Shown here one piece after another: positions 11,725 through 23,590 of a stretch of 64,000 nucleotides of DNA. The DNA comes from Nectonema munidae (taxonomy: Eukaryota > Nematomorpha > Nectonematoida > Nectonematidae). The stretch is from positions 248,001 through 312,000 of the forward strand of contig JAUIRK010001008.1 in NCBI GenBank assembly GCA_030549495.1, written 5' to 3'. A model generated the notes under the pieces. The model was not told the origin of the DNA, did not search any database, and saw only the letters and a list, made by a program, of their open reading frames with translations. Positions within the stretch are counted from its first letter, which is position 1, and each line of letters starts with the position of its first letter. The translations under genes and the position numbers were made by a program.

Positions 11725-12289
11725 TCCTTTTACTGATGTGCTATTTCTACAATAACTGAAATTTTTCCTACTAAACTTTTGATAGTGAATTCGAATATGA
11801 TATTTATTTTTTATGAAAATCAATTAAATCTGTCAAACTTTGATGAATTTTGGACACCTCAACTCGAAAATGAAATTTTAAGCTTAAATGATTTCGTAAA
11901 ATAGATATAAAAATCGAATTATTTTGTGTGAAAGAGTTGCAACATATTAGTAAAAAAAGATTGCTAAATATATAAGTTGGTATAAAATTTTAAAACAATT
12001 TTTGATAGAAACTGATTTTATTATAAAAGCGCAAATTTTTTTTGTGATTATATTTGAAATTTTAACTAAAACCCCTTTCTTCCTCCACCTTCATTTATAG
12101 GGTTAATAGCAAATAGCTCAAGGTTTTTAAATCAAAAACTACTTCTATCAGAGAAGTTTTACAACTTTTTCTGAGAATCATTTATTTTTAAATAATTTAT
12201 TAAGCAAAGTAAGAATAAAAACTTTATTAAAAAAAATTCAAGATATTTTTGATCTTAATTTCGGGAGACGTTTCAGGCAACACTTTTTT
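11725..12289. other. Gene-free AT-rich stretch
   Basis: No gene or repeat unit recognised between the tandem array and the LINE 3' region. Confidence 0.5.
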
Positions 12290-13690
12290 TCTTGTGCCTA
12301 GGTAAGTAGGTAGGTATGAAGATTTCTAAGCACTTTCCAGCTGGAGCTGATATGCTTGCGAGTCTGCTGGAATTTAGTCTTCAAAGTGTAAGTTTAGTCT
12401 TTGTGGGTCTTTCTGAAATAGAAAAAAAAAATTTGGAAGATTTTCATGGCTGTAGACACTAGACTGTTTTGTAGAATGTATGAATTATTGTTATTGGATA
12501 TTTGGGGGAGGATTGAGTGTTTGGTTTGCAGAAAGTATTGGTTCGATTGTGGTTATGAGAAGAGAGATGTTTGATGAGTGTTGGGTGTTGTAGAAGATAA
12601 TGTAGAGAGGATGGAATATCTTTAAAAAAAGTAGCGGCTTTTTTCAAGGAGTTGGTGTCGGTGAGAATGAAAAATTGGACAATAAAGGAGAATATGTATA
12701 GGTGTTTCAATGTACGAACAGCTGAAACGACAAAAAGGGTTTGAGTGAAGTTTGAATTTGAAGAAGTATGCATTACAAGGGCAATGGGATGAGAAACAGA
12801 GAATGATGAGAAAGTGTTTGTTTAAAATGAGTTGTGATAATGGCATATATGTCGGAAGTGATGTGATGTTTGAGTCAATAGATTGTTGCCACTGCAGTAG
12901 TGTGGAGTTAGTTATTGTTTTTGTAAATGTGGAGATAGGTAGGGAAAATAGGGGTAGGATCTGTGAATCCGCGATTCTTGATTTTGCAACGTAATCGACA
13001 AGGTAGTTTTCGAAACAGCTGGAATGAGCTGGGCACCAGACAATTTTTAATTCAAAGTGATTAGATAGGTGAATAAGTTTGCTTGCTAAATTATAAGTTG
13101 AGTGTGAAATTTTGTTTTCAAGTTTTAGGTCATTTATTAAATTTTGCGAGTCTGTGAAAAAAGTGATATATTTGAAGGAGGTAGAAAAGGAAGTTAGGTT
13201 ATTAAGGAGTATGTTGCAGGATAGTAATACTGGGTGAATTTCTGTTTCGTGTGCAGTGATTTCTGGATCTAGGTTTGTGTGTTGAATAAGGAATGGGTTT
13301 TTTATGTTTTGTACGAAGAATGCGCATGCAGCTGAAGAGCGGTGTTGTGATTTGGAATCCTCAGTGAAAATTGAAAGCGAACTGAGAGTATTTGTTGTAC
13401 GTTGTTGAGCTATAGAGTTTAGGGCAAGATATCTATGGTGACAGATGTTAGTGGTGTAAGGAGGAGACGAAGAAGGGTGGATGAGCTCGATTGGTTGATT
13501 TAATGGTAGCACTCGATAAGATGTTTTGTTAGGAGCAAACTGAATTAATAAGGAATTGTAGTACTGCAGTGATTGGGATATTTGGGTTGTGTATAGGTTG
13601 GTGAAAGAATGTGGTGAGGGAAATTTGTATGATCTTTTTCCAGTTTTTCTATAGAACTATTTGTTTTGATCCTTATAGTAAAAGATCATT
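12290..13690 (-). mobile_element. LINE 3' half: RNase H domain and terminal zinc motif
   Basis: Read on the minus strand, a 296-residue frame (13512-12622) with upstream continuation to about 13690 contains an RNase H-like fold: 'FFTDSQNLINDL' followed by 'LKIVWCPAHSSCFENYLVDYVAKS', the W-PgHs-n--AD pattern. A C-terminal Cys/His stretch 'CRFSCSYIETPIHILLYCP' follows. This order (RNase H, then C-x-C-x-H-x-C after the reverse transcriptase) is that of I/R1/LOA-type non-LTR retrotransposons. The reverse transcriptase is absent. The frame shifts near 12700. The rest, to about 12290, is probable 3' UTR. Confidence 0.7.
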
Positions 13691-13739
13691 TTGCCAGTGT
13701 TTGTTTGATCATAATGATATTTTTTACTAGATATTGAAT

Positions 13740-14157
13740 TTATTCTTGAAACTTTTTTCCATTAGTTTCTTCTTTTTCGGACAAAGTTTTTATTTCAGAA
13801 TGCTTTTTGCTAAGATCACAAGAACTTGTAGTGTTATTTAAATCAGAATTTTCTTTATAATTCAATACAAGAGGCACAAAATGATTAGGAACAAAATATT
13901 TAAACATTTGAGATGTATTTGTCCAAAGAATTTTTAAAATATTATTACCCAAGGCTCTCAACTCTAAAAACAAATTCACAAAAACTGTGATTAACCATCT
14001 TAAGCATAATGCGAGCATATAGCCTTACAGCTGAAAGTGCTTTGATATCTCCAACCAACCAACCAACACCAATAACAGTTGCAGCAGCCATTAAAGAATA
14101 AACTGATGACCAGTTTTTATCGATACAAACTTTTTTACATTCTTCATCAATATCTGT
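13740..14157 (-). CDS. Unrecognised partial gene with a membrane-like segment
   Basis: I do not recognise this product. On the minus strand an acceptor-like TTTCTACAG precedes 14157. A frame follows with 'DEECKKVCIDKNWSSVY', then a hydrophobic stretch 'SLMAAATVIGVGWLVGDI', then 'ALSAVRLYARIM'. A frame change near 13990-13960 could be an unusually short (~34 nt) GT-AG intron or a decay event. It leads to a second part (ending 13740) with 'TNTSQMFKYFVPNHF' and a Ser/Glu/Lys-rich tail. It could be the last exon of a host membrane protein or a pseudogene. No other exon was found. Confidence 0.3.
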
Positions 14158-14159
14158 AG

Positions 14160-14837
14160 AAACTATAATACTGTACTAACTATTTTTAAAATAGTTAATA
14201 AAACTATACATTAATATTCTTTTGTGCTTCACTTTGTTTTTAAACTCTTTGAAGGAATTATGTAATCTCGAGTGTTGAACAGAAATAAAGTATGTATTTA
14301 TATTTTTAACTCATTTTTATCATTTTTTTTAATTAACTCACTTATTTTTTGTAAATTATTTCTAGAATATTTAGTAAAATATATTCAACAAAATTTTATT
14401 TTATATTGTAAATTTTAATGAAATTCTATTATAGTTTGAATACCATAAAAAAAATTTTTTAATCAATTTTTGTATCAAATATTTGCTTACTAAGTAATGT
14501 AAAATAAATATATTATTTATTCATTTAGATGTATGTTTTAATTTTTATGCTTTATAGCATTGCTTATATATTAAAACTACTTAAAAATTATATAGTTTGA
14601 TTGACATCACAACAGCCAATAATTTTTCAGAGAAATTTTTTGATTGACGGAACCGTAAAGTAAAAGATTACCAGGATTGGTATATGGTTTTAAACTATGT
14701 TTCTGATTCAATAAGTAAGCTATACCAATAATTTATATCAATGAGCTTTTTGATTCAATTAAAATCATAATAAGCTATATCGATAAGCTATATTTAAAAA
14801 TGCTTTTTTGTTGCCTCTAATTTTTTATTTTTGCTAT
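14160..14837. other. Gene-free AT-rich stretch
   Basis: Nothing supported. AAGCTATA(C/T)CGATAAG-like words repeat near 14700-14800. Confidence 0.4.
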
Positions 14838-14841
14838 TTAA

Positions 14842-17684
14842 CCCATTAGTGCCCAAAACTATATTTTTTTAAGACAAACAAAACTTTTCATTATTTTTAC
14901 TTAATTTTAGTATAAAATTTTTAATTTTTGTAATAATTTTTCTAAACGATATCTATGAATGTCTGAATTTATGTGTTGCTTTTGGGCAACACGGGGATGT
15001 TGCCTAAAAGCAACATAAATCTTTAAACTTTTAAAAATGAAACTTGTGCTAAACTGTAATTTTTTTTGTTACTCTTAATTACTTTAGAAGTTGTTGAGTA
15101 TCTAAGAATACTATTTTTTGTTTGTGATACCTTACTTTTTCTGTTCACTATATATTATTGCTGAAATAATATAATAATATAAACGTAATTTGAATGACCT
15201 ATTCTTTTAATCCATGAAAAGCTGAAAAACAATAATCATGGAGTTTAAGATTGCACTTTGTGCACTTTCTTTTTGTTGTTTTGCCACAGAGAGCACATCT
15301 CGATTTATTGTCATCCATTCCAGGAAAATGATTTACGCCATCATATCGCATTGAATCATCAATTCGTCTAGAAACACGGCTATTGTGAAAAACTGTAATT
15401 TTTGTTGGAATCACTTTTTTATCATGACAATAAATTTGCAAATATGAAGTCGCAATTGACCGTATGTGTTCCAAAAATGTGCATGGTTCTTCAATACTTT
15501 TATGTAATAACCATGAATTGTACATGCTAACTTCTAAACAATATTAAAAAAATGGCCAATACCATTTTCTATTTCTGATAAAGGGCCTGTAGGTTGATAA
15601 AGCTTGATCCATCTGATCAGTACCACCCATTGATTTATTATAATTGGCAATCATTGATGGTCTTGAAACGGTAACTTATTCTTTCAACTGTTGTGACCAT
15701 CTTTTTGCAAGCCCCACAGGCTCAATGCTTTCAAAATTAGATGCAGCTATCACAGGCCCATTATCATTCCACATCACTAATTCAACGCCACTATTCGCAT
15801 CTTTATAACCTAGAATAGATCCTTTTTTCTTCTTTTTAAATTCGGCTTTTGAAGGTAAGGGACAATCTTGTATCATGTTAGTTTTTATTGTTCCTGTGCA
15901 TCCAATGTTTTTGTTTTTTAAGTATTTTAAAAGTGGTATTGAGTTAAAGTAGTTGTCAATGTATACTGTAAAATGACCTTCTGGTAAAGATTTTAGTAGA
16001 CCAAGAACAACACTTGGTCCTAAACCAAAGTTTTTACTAAATTCATTTTTTGAACCTTTACCTTGATATACTTCAAAATCATAAAGGTATCCTCCATGTA
16101 AGTTTTAGCACCAGATTTTGTATCCTGAACGAATTGGTTTCATTGGCATTCTTTGCTTAAGTGTTTGGCCAAACTTTCCATAATAAGGAATCATTGACTC
16201 GTCAACATCAACTTTTTTTGTCAAAAAGCAAATTTTTGACAATTGTTTCTTATTAAATTTAAAAGTGGTCGGACTTTTGCGCATTTGTCAGTTGGATCAA
16301 GAGTTCTATTGTCACAAAAGTGAAGATTCTGAAAAATTGAGGTAAATTGATTTCTAGGCATTGCATTTTTAACTAGTCGATGTTGGACATGTGGAGCTTC
16401 TTCCCAAAACATCCTATAAGATGGGAGTTGCACATAACCACTCAACATAAGAATTCCTAAAAAACAAAAAAAAGTTTCTCTTTTGAGTGGTGTCCATCCA
16501 ACAGCGCCATTTTCAATTGCATATTGATTTGTCCTTTCTATAATAAAATCAATAACTTCATTGTCAAAAAATAATTCAAAAAATTTAACGCTATTCCATT
16601 GGCAGTTTGAATTTGTCATTTTTTCTGTTGAAAAACCTATAGATAGGTACTTGAAAACTTTCTATGATAGTTTTTATATTACGTTGGTATTCATTTTCGC
16701 GATAAATGAGAGGACATCCATTTGTTGTTACCTGAGAATAAATCTTGAGTCATAACTTTGTTGAAATCTGTCATCTGATCTCTATTTTTATTATCAATTA
16801 TAACGGTGTCGTCTTGAAAATTACAAATTAACTGGAGTTCACATTGGGCTAGTAATTGTTCTTTTGATAAATTGTGTAACTCGAAGTTTGTTTCATCACC
16901 TGAATCTCATCTGAACAGTTTACATCATCAGGCGGAGCCATAAAAATATTTGCATCAAGCCAATTGACATTACTGTTGAGAGCATCAATGGCATCATTAA
17001 TTGTAAGATGTTTACTTTCAACTGCTTGAGTAATTTTTTTATTTGAATTTTTTCCTTTTGATTCTTTTAAACGTCTCTTTATTTGATCAACGTTCGCCAT
17101 TTTAGAAAAAAGTATGAATTGCAGTTTAGATTAAAAAAATATACTAAAAAATAATAGTAAAATAATATTTTAAAACAAATTTAAAAAAAATTCAAAATCT
17201 TTCTATGTTTTTTTTCTTAAATGTTTTGTTATTTCAATAATAAATAAAAAAATTTAATATATTTTTAGATTTATTTATTGTTGCTTTAAAGCAACAGCCC
17301 TGCGTTGCCCAAGGGCAACGCTTTTATTTTTTGATAAATTATGTTATAAAAAATAAAGTTTTTAAAGTAGTTTTTTTTATCAAAAAACTTCGAAAATATG
17401 AGTAACTATTTTTAGTGCAATAAAAATATTTTATAGATTGCTTTGGAGTACAGATAAAATAATATTGGTCATATTTATATAAAAAATATTTTAAAGCAAT
17501 TACCAAAAGTTAAGACGCTTCTGTTGCTTTTAAAGTCAAAAAATCATGAAAAGAATTAAAAAATTAAATAAAGCTTATTTAATTTGATCCATTAGTACAA
17601 AAAATACACTTTTTAATATTTTTATTTTACTGTTTTACGGCCCTAAAGTTGTGTTGCTTTGGGGCAACGCAGGGAACTAATGGG
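14842..17684 (-). mobile_element. piggyBac element with both ends, decayed transposase
   Basis: Ends are CCCATTAGTGCCC (left) and inverted CCCATTAGTTCCC (right), each flanked by TTAA (14838-14841, 17685-17688), the piggyBac signature. The transposase lies on the minus strand from ATG 17100 to 15199. It shows 'GILMLSGYVQLPSYRMFWEE', a catalytic-Asp block VDESMIPYYGKF near 16200, VYIDNYFNS near 15955 and SMGGTDQMDQAL near 15630. It ends in a Cys-rich zinc finger, CALCGKTTKRKCTKC, at about 15290. The three acidic blocks survive, but stops and frame changes (about five) separate them. Subterminal palindromes of GTTGC(x)GCAAC type sit inside both ends. A truncated relative lies at 63080-64000. Confidence 0.92.
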
Positions 17685-17688
17685 TTAA

Positions 17689-18830
17689 TGGACCTCAAAG
17701 GCTCCGAAAGAACTGACTTGTATTTTTTTCAAGATTACCTTCTAGGGTTAAAAAAAACCGCTTTCATGTATGAACAAACCCCAATTCTTCCGACATCTTT
17801 TTAATCTGAAATTTATGTAAACTAAAGAAAATAGATAATTTTTGGGTATTTTCATATCTCAGATCAAATATAAAAATAGTTTATTTTTACTTTTTACTCT
17901 GTCAACTTTTTCTATTTTTCATTCTAGGCTTTCTAATATAAATCTAAATTTATATATTTTTTTAAAAAACATTTAGATTTCAAATTGTTGTTTTAGATTT
18001 TTTTGAGAATGCTTTTTTTAATTGGCTTTTTTATTAGGTTTTTAAACTTGTAAATATATCTCTTGGCTGATTAGTCTAAACTTTTATTTTTTCGTATCAA
18101 ATAACACAATATACTTTGGATAACAGTTTTTTTAATATTATATGTTTTAAATATTTTTTAAAATTTTTACTCTCGATTATTGACGAAACCTTTTGAATTT
18201 TCTGAAATTTTTTATTAGTTTTTTGAAGGAATAATTTTATAAAATTCCCAAATACTATGAGTTACATAAAATAAAATCTGTTATATACTCAATAGTTTAA
18301 ACAAAAATTATATAGTAATTATCCACTAGGTTACATATTTTTTATTTCCTGTAAAATTAAGTATAAATATATAAGCTGAGTAAAAAGCCATTGTCCGTAC
18401 TTCGAGGGTTTATGATGGAGATTCTAGATGGAAAATAATACGCCTATTTTTCTGGTAATGCTCATTTTGAAGCTTTATAGTACCTACAGACAGATTTTTT
18501 TTATTAAAGAAATTTCTATCCTGGAAAAAAGTCCAGTCTTTATAAGTATATAATTTAGTTATGAAATCTTTGAAAATTTTATCATTGAATCTTGTTTACT
18601 TTCTGAATATTTTATTTGTTTTAATTTCATTTTTATTTTAGAAACATTCAGTTACTCTCTTTTTTGAACCATTGACATTACTAGGAGTTTCCTTTCCATA
18701 AAACAGCCTCAACTTGATGAATTCAGATTTGAAATATAAATAAAATTTTGGATTCTTTTATTTCACTTTATGAGTTTCCATGTTATAGATTCGTTGTGCA
18801 ACAAATCTAAGAAGTGATTACTAATATGCA
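17689..18830. other. Gene-free AT-rich stretch
   Basis: Over 1.1 kb of AT-rich sequence with no coding pattern, terminal repeat or tandem unit recognised. Confidence 0.5.
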
Positions 18831-18837
18831 CCAAGTA

Positions 18838-18960
18838 TAAGGTAAATGTACCGCTTATGTCAAACTACGAACAAATTGGTATCAATGAGGAAACGAACCA
18901 AGAGGCTTCCGTGCTGATCCATCATCTCAACTAACCTAGCCAACGATAATAGAAATAACC
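18838..18960 (-). repeat. tRNA-derived SINE copy
   Basis: On the minus strand: A-box-like TGGCTAGGTTAGTTGAGATG, B-box-like GGTTCGTTTCC and body TTTGTTCGTAGTTTGACATAAG. It matches the plus-strand copy at 39240-39410 closely, sharing CACGGAAGCCTCT between the two boxes. Confidence 0.75.
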
Positions 18961-18964
18961 TATG

Positions 18965-19345
18965 CATTAGAGGCTCGCAATAACGAACTTCTGGTTATAA
19001 CGAAAGAACTTCGCGTCCTCCGCATATTTAATGAATTTCTATTATTGAAAATGACATCACGCATGTCAGTTAGTTTTTCAAAATTAATGGCGTGTGACCG
19101 TTGTGATTTGGTAAATACACACGGCCTATTTGTCGTATTATTGTCATGCTTTTAGCATCTTTATTTTAAAATCATTCTTACTTGAGTTTCTACTCAATAA
19201 TACACATTGTTCATATAAATTTATACCTAAATTTAAGAGTTCGAAATGGCTACACCGTCCCGCAAGGTGATATCAGTTGACAACAATCTCCGTATCATCG
19301 ATCGTTACAGTATCATGAATTATATGTTTTGTCAATATTGAACAC
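18965..19345 (+). mobile_element. Truncated pogo/Tigger left end
   Basis: At about 18980, GAGGCTCGCAATAACGAACTT followed by GGTTATAACGAAAGAACTTCG resembles Tigger terminal repeats. Downstream at 19245 an ATG opens 'MATPSRKVISVDNNLRIIDRYS', the usual start of a CENP-B-type helix-turn-helix, which stops soon after. No right end or catalytic core was found. Confidence 0.5.
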
Positions 19346-19349
19346 TGAT

Positions 19350-20950
19350 GTAGACTATTTTGTAAAATAAGTGCAGTTTTTATGTTTTAGTTGACTCTCA
19401 GTGTAGCCCACGATAGTTGGGCTACCACCAGACCGCACAGACATTCGCTTGATAAAAGGATGATCCGAAGATATCAATGACATAACATTTTGCAAATCAT
19501 CTGCTAGGTTTGAAGAATCTAGACTTTTGCTAGAGTACTTTAAATTGTAAATTAATTTTGAATCGCGAGGAATATTTTCTTCTGACTTGAGAGTTTTAGG
19601 GGAATCTATTTAAGTTTGTCCTCAACCTTACATTAATTTGATAAAGCTTCTTTGAAGAAGCGAAATATATAATTTGGCATTATACCTTTTGTTCGAAAAT
19701 AAAAACTCTTTTCTATTTTATTTTTGATCATTAATTTATTTAATGAACTGATTACGCTATAAAATCTATGTAACTTACTTTCATATATATACAAACAATA
19801 CCGGATTGATCTTAATTACGTAAAATTTTAAGATAAATGCAGGGAAGATGAATTTTTGCAGTTAGAGTAAGATTATATTCGGATAGTCAAAACAGGTAAA
19901 TATCTAAATGGATATCCGATATATTTTATTTAAAAGTTTAACTCCTCTAATACATCTAAAGTAAAATGGACATTATATTTTTCGTATTTAAAAAGTAACA
20001 TTTTCAGAATTAAATCAGTTACCAATATTGTATTTAATAAATACGCCTTATATTTAAACATTTTATAGTATCAAAATAAATTTGAATGTATAATATTAGA
20101 TCAGGCTAAAATGTACATTTTTTACAGGAAAAAATAACATGATGTATAATCGCGATTTTTATTGCTATTAACTTACAAAGAAAAAAATCGCGATTAGTGA
20201 AAGTTTTAGCTTTCTCATATAATAGAAGTATTAATATAAATATCAAATATTTAAAAGATTTTATTTATCACTAGCATATTATTAAGTTAAATTTTAAACA
20301 AATGTTATAATCAAAATAGAAACAAGTACAAAACATAAAGCTAACTTTCATCTTTGAAGAGGGGAAAGAAGAATAGCTACAAAGGTTGAAACGCAAATGG
20401 TTGGTATCTTTTTACGAAGACTAGTAAAAGCCACTGGCTAATACGAACCATTATTTAGAATGTAAAATTATATAATAAAAATTAGCATATAGAGAAGTTA
20501 TTGAGACATTTAAGAGGATGTGCTTTTGGGTTCTAAAAATTAATTGACGGATAACGATGTTGCTTGCGGTAGGCGGTTTACTGAAGAAATATACAGGACA
20601 GAAATAGACATGGAATCATTTTCGAGGTCTTACTGTTTATAATCCGGAAAAAAGTGTAGGTTCAGTTGAATAACTTTTACGAGATTCAAACTTTTTTGAA
20701 TAAAGTAATTTGGAAGATAATGGATATTTATATAATTGAGAATATATCATTTTTTAAAAAATTTTAGAAAAAAATGGTATTATAGAGATAAGTATATAAA
20801 TTACAAATCAAATGTTAATTTAAATTTATAAATAAAGGTAAAACTATTCATTTTAAAATACTGCAAATGTATTTAACTCTAGACTAATTGTAACTAATTA
20901 TTAATTTTATTTTTATCTTCGTGCCATTAACGACATTTATTTTTAGAATT
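19350..20950. other. Gene-free AT-rich stretch upstream of EMC4
   Basis: No exon, terminal repeat or known family recognised in about 1.6 kb. The last part must include the EMC4 promoter and leader. At 20150 and 20185 ATCGCGATTxxT-type words form a small imperfect palindrome. Confidence 0.45.
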
Positions 20951-20957
20951 TGATTAC

Positions 20958-21512
20958 ATGTCTCATAAAAGTTATAAAAAACCAAAATGGGCTATTGACT
21001 TTAGCAAAGATACAAATTTCTCAGACAAAATCGTTTTAGAAAAGAACGAATACCAATCCTCTCCTTTGAACAATTCAACAGCTGTTACAAGTCCGGTTGG
21101 CTTTTCATCTTCCTTTTCAATTGGGGGCAAGGAAGTAAACAAACAAATAGATGATGGCTTGCTTATAAAAAAATCATGGGACATCGCTTTAAGTCAAATA
21201 AAGATGATTCCGATGCACTTAATATTCCTTTACATGGCTCCTAATTCAATCAATATCTTCCCTATCATGTGGATCAGCGTCTACTTCATGGGAACTATAA
21301 AAGCTTTACTCTCCGTAAAAGAAACCTTTAAAAAGATACAAGGCTCTCAAGCTATCCTGCAAAAGCTTGTATTTTTACTTGGAATCTTTTGTCATCTCTT
21401 TCTTGCCGTATATAAGTGCTCAAACATGGGCTTATTACCTACAACTGAATCTGATTGGATCTCATTCATGACGCCTTCTACTGCATCTGAAATTTTTGGT
21501 GGAGACATATAG
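20958..21512 (+). CDS. EMC4: ER membrane protein complex subunit 4
   Basis: This 184-residue protein matches EMC4/TMEM85 in length (human 183) and throughout its body. It has 'PKWAIDF' near the N terminus, 'KKSWDIALSQIKMIPMHLIFLYMA' at about 71-94, and 'LAVYKCSNMGLLPTTESDWI' near the end. EMC4 is a multi-pass subunit of the EMC, which inserts tail-anchored and multi-pass proteins into the ER membrane. The hydrophobic segments fall at about 85-105 and 130-150. It starts at the first in-frame ATG, after an AT-rich leader. The gene is uninterrupted by introns and has AATAAA at 21524-21529, only 12 nt past the stop, with another near 21594. Nothing suggests decay, so it looks functional. Neighbours are repeats. 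Confidence 0.93.
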   Translation: MSHKSYKKPKWAIDFSKDTNFSDKIVLEKNEYQSSPLNNSTAVTSPVGFSSSFSIGGKEVNKQIDDGLLIKKSWDIALSQIKMIPMHLIFLYMAPNSINIFPIMWISVYFMGTIKALLSVKETFKKIQGSQAILQKLVFLLGIFCHLFLAVYKCSNMGLLPTTESDWISFMTPSTASEIFGGDI

Positions 21513-21539
21513 CTCTTTTCTAAAATAAATATTTAATTT

Positions 21540-22000
21540 AGGCTAAGGAGTTTGTTTTACTGAAATTTTTTTTTTATATATCTCTTAAAAGGTAATAAAT
21601 ATTGTATTTTAAGTTGCAACTGTTTAATTTATAAAAGTTCCATACATTAGTAGATATGTAGTTAAACTGTACGATTGTAATTTTAATGATACAAAAAATA
21701 CCGAATTTATAAGAACAAATAAAAACACATTAAACTGATTGTTTTTCTTGTAGTTAGTTATTTAGTAAAAATTATAGTTATTATTGTATTAGTTAGCCTA
21801 TTTCCTCTAGAAAATGTCCGTGCTGTTGATATCTCGCAATCCAGTGTAAATAGTACTTTTTTAAGGGTAGATTTATGGCTTTGTGTTCTACATGATTATG
21901 GTGTGGTTTAGAGTTACACTCGATCTACTAAGAATAAAATAATCGCAACAACTTTTTTTGGAGCTAAGTGCTTTTCTTAACCGGGTGCCTAGTTTTTTGT
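21540..22000. other. Gene-free stretch downstream of EMC4
   Basis: AT-rich 3' flank with no gene seen. Confidence 0.45.
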
Positions 22001-22003
22001 TTA

Positions 22004-22121
22004 GGGATCATACATAAATGACGTCTCCCAAAATTTTTACCCCAACCGCCCTATTTTTAATATAGAGCATCTAGAAATAGTTTACCCCCCTTGATGGCCA
22101 CCGTCATATGTGTATGATCCC
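22004..22121. mobile_element. 118-bp Harbinger-like MITE
   Basis: Inverted ends GGGATCATACATAAATGACG (left) and GGGATCATACACATATGACG (right, inverted) are flanked by TTA on both sides, as for PIF/Harbinger (TWA) targets. No coding content. The short internal part contains CCCAACCGCCC. Confidence 0.65.
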
Positions 22122-22392
22122 TTAACTACTTAATTGCGAATAAACTTATTATGTCCACCCTTAAATCAATATCATTTACTCCAAAAATCTATCATTCAGC
22201 CAGCCGACCACTGCGACCGTATATTTTTTTTTATAAATTAGGTAAAATAATAATTAGTTCTATAAGTGATTTTGCCTTTTTTTAATAAGATAAACGCTTC
22301 TAATATGGTTTAAGTTTATTTATGGAGTACTTACAGGTCTTTATGCGTCATTCTTTAGCTTTCAAAAATTTTTATTATAAATTTATTTATGG

Positions 22393-23085
22393 AGTAGTTT
22401 AGTTGTTAGACCCTTTTAGGCTTTCAACCAACGCTCCAAGATGGTAGCCTCCTTCTAATACTAAGCATAGCTTTATTTTGGTCTCGACAAGTAAGAAAGT
22501 TAGATGATTGAATCCCTTCGGCGAAACTTCACAGTTGCCTCCTTTCAAGCGTGTTGTGTGCCAGTAAGCAAAGGCAAAGCCAACTGATACCAAAATCAGT
22601 TCTGCTACATACTATAGAATCAGTGGAATTACGATCTCTTAGAATGCAAGAGTATATTTATCACACATTGTTTCACTGCCGTTTCATCTTATGTTCGCGT
22701 TATATCCTTGCTCATCATCCTGTACCACAGAATCAGGATCTGTGTAGGGATAAAACGCTCCTTCATCATAGCGATGAATGGAAATGTATAAGAGGGATGA
22801 AGTGTCATAGAAGAGATTTTAAGTGGAGTTTCCGTGAGGAACATCCCAGTCGACTATCGCAATTTTCTTCACGCCCTTCGAAGTGAGGTTGGCAGCGGCT
22901 ATCACTACGTTGTTGAAGAAGCAAAATCTCATCGACTTTTCCCTTTCAGTGTGATAGCCAGGTGATCTCACCACAGCAAAGGCATTATCAAACTCATTCT
23001 CTTTCGGCAATACTAATAGCTCCGTTACTTCAATCACTCAACCCACTGCAAATCTAGCTGGTTGCATTGCATACATTTCATTCTT
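22393..23085 (-). pseudogene. Decayed class IIb histone deacetylase copy (HDAC6/10-like)
   Basis: Minus-strand translation in shifting frames follows an HDAC6/10 catalytic domain in order: 'YAMQPARFAVG', 'AFAVVRSPGYHTE', 'FCFFNNVVIAA', 'VDWDVPHGNST', 'LLYISIHRYDEGAFYP', 'LILVSVGFAFAYW', 'VLEGGYHLGALVESLKG'. The family motif HHGNGT has become PHGNST and PPGHH has become SPGYH, so catalytic histidines are lost. In-frame stops (for example just before 23037) and frame changes near 22830 and 22600 confirm decay. Lack of introns suggests a processed copy, though no poly-A tail or duplication was found. A functional parent gene should exist elsewhere. Confidence 0.82.
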
Positions 23086-23186
23086 CGCCATTAGTACTCA
23101 GCAGGGGTGAGGAGTCGGAGTCAAGGAGCTAATTTAGCCAACACTACATAAGACGTCATAGAGCCATTGGTTGATTTAGTTTTAAA

Positions 23187-23222
23187 AATAAGACTACTTT
23201 TAAATCTAAAAGTAGTCTTAAC
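23187..23222. other. Near-perfect short hairpin
   Basis: TAAGACTACTTTT and AAAAGTAGTCTTA are exact inverses separated by six bases. The role is unknown. It lies just upstream (minus-strand sense) of the deacetylase pseudogene. Confidence 0.7.
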
Positions 23223-23524
23223 ACCTTATCATCTATCTTTTTTTAATGATGATAGTATGCTAATAAATTAATACATTATAAACAATTAGTTCCAAGTTTG
23301 GTGTTTAAAAAATTTGAATCTACCTCATTTGTTCTATTTATGTCACTATGTAGCGCAAATAGATAAAACCCATTTTAATTGTAGGGATACATAAATTAGA
23401 TATGCCTTTTAATTTTTGAAGCACTTTAAAAAAAAAAATTTTTTTTATTTTTAAACACTTTTGACTTCGAAGTCACTAAAATATCTAGATAACTCCGCCC
23501 CCCTGGTATTCACGCAGTCACAAT

Positions 23525-23590
23525 CAGAGGCGTACCCACAGGGGCCAAGCCCCCCAAAAAAATTTTTTGCCCCCTCCTCCCTTCTGTAGT
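23525..23590. repeat. Transposon end with G/C-homopolymer edge
   Basis: CAGAGGCGTACCCACAGGGG followed by a C-rich tract resembles the terminal repeats at 37983, 38445 and 59404 (CAGGGGCGCACATCC) and the inverse ends near 30605-30622. A matching right end for this copy was not found. Confidence 0.4.

Noticed and set aside
12752-12994. 80-residue plus-strand frame
   Set aside because: Antisense shadow of the LINE RNase H region.
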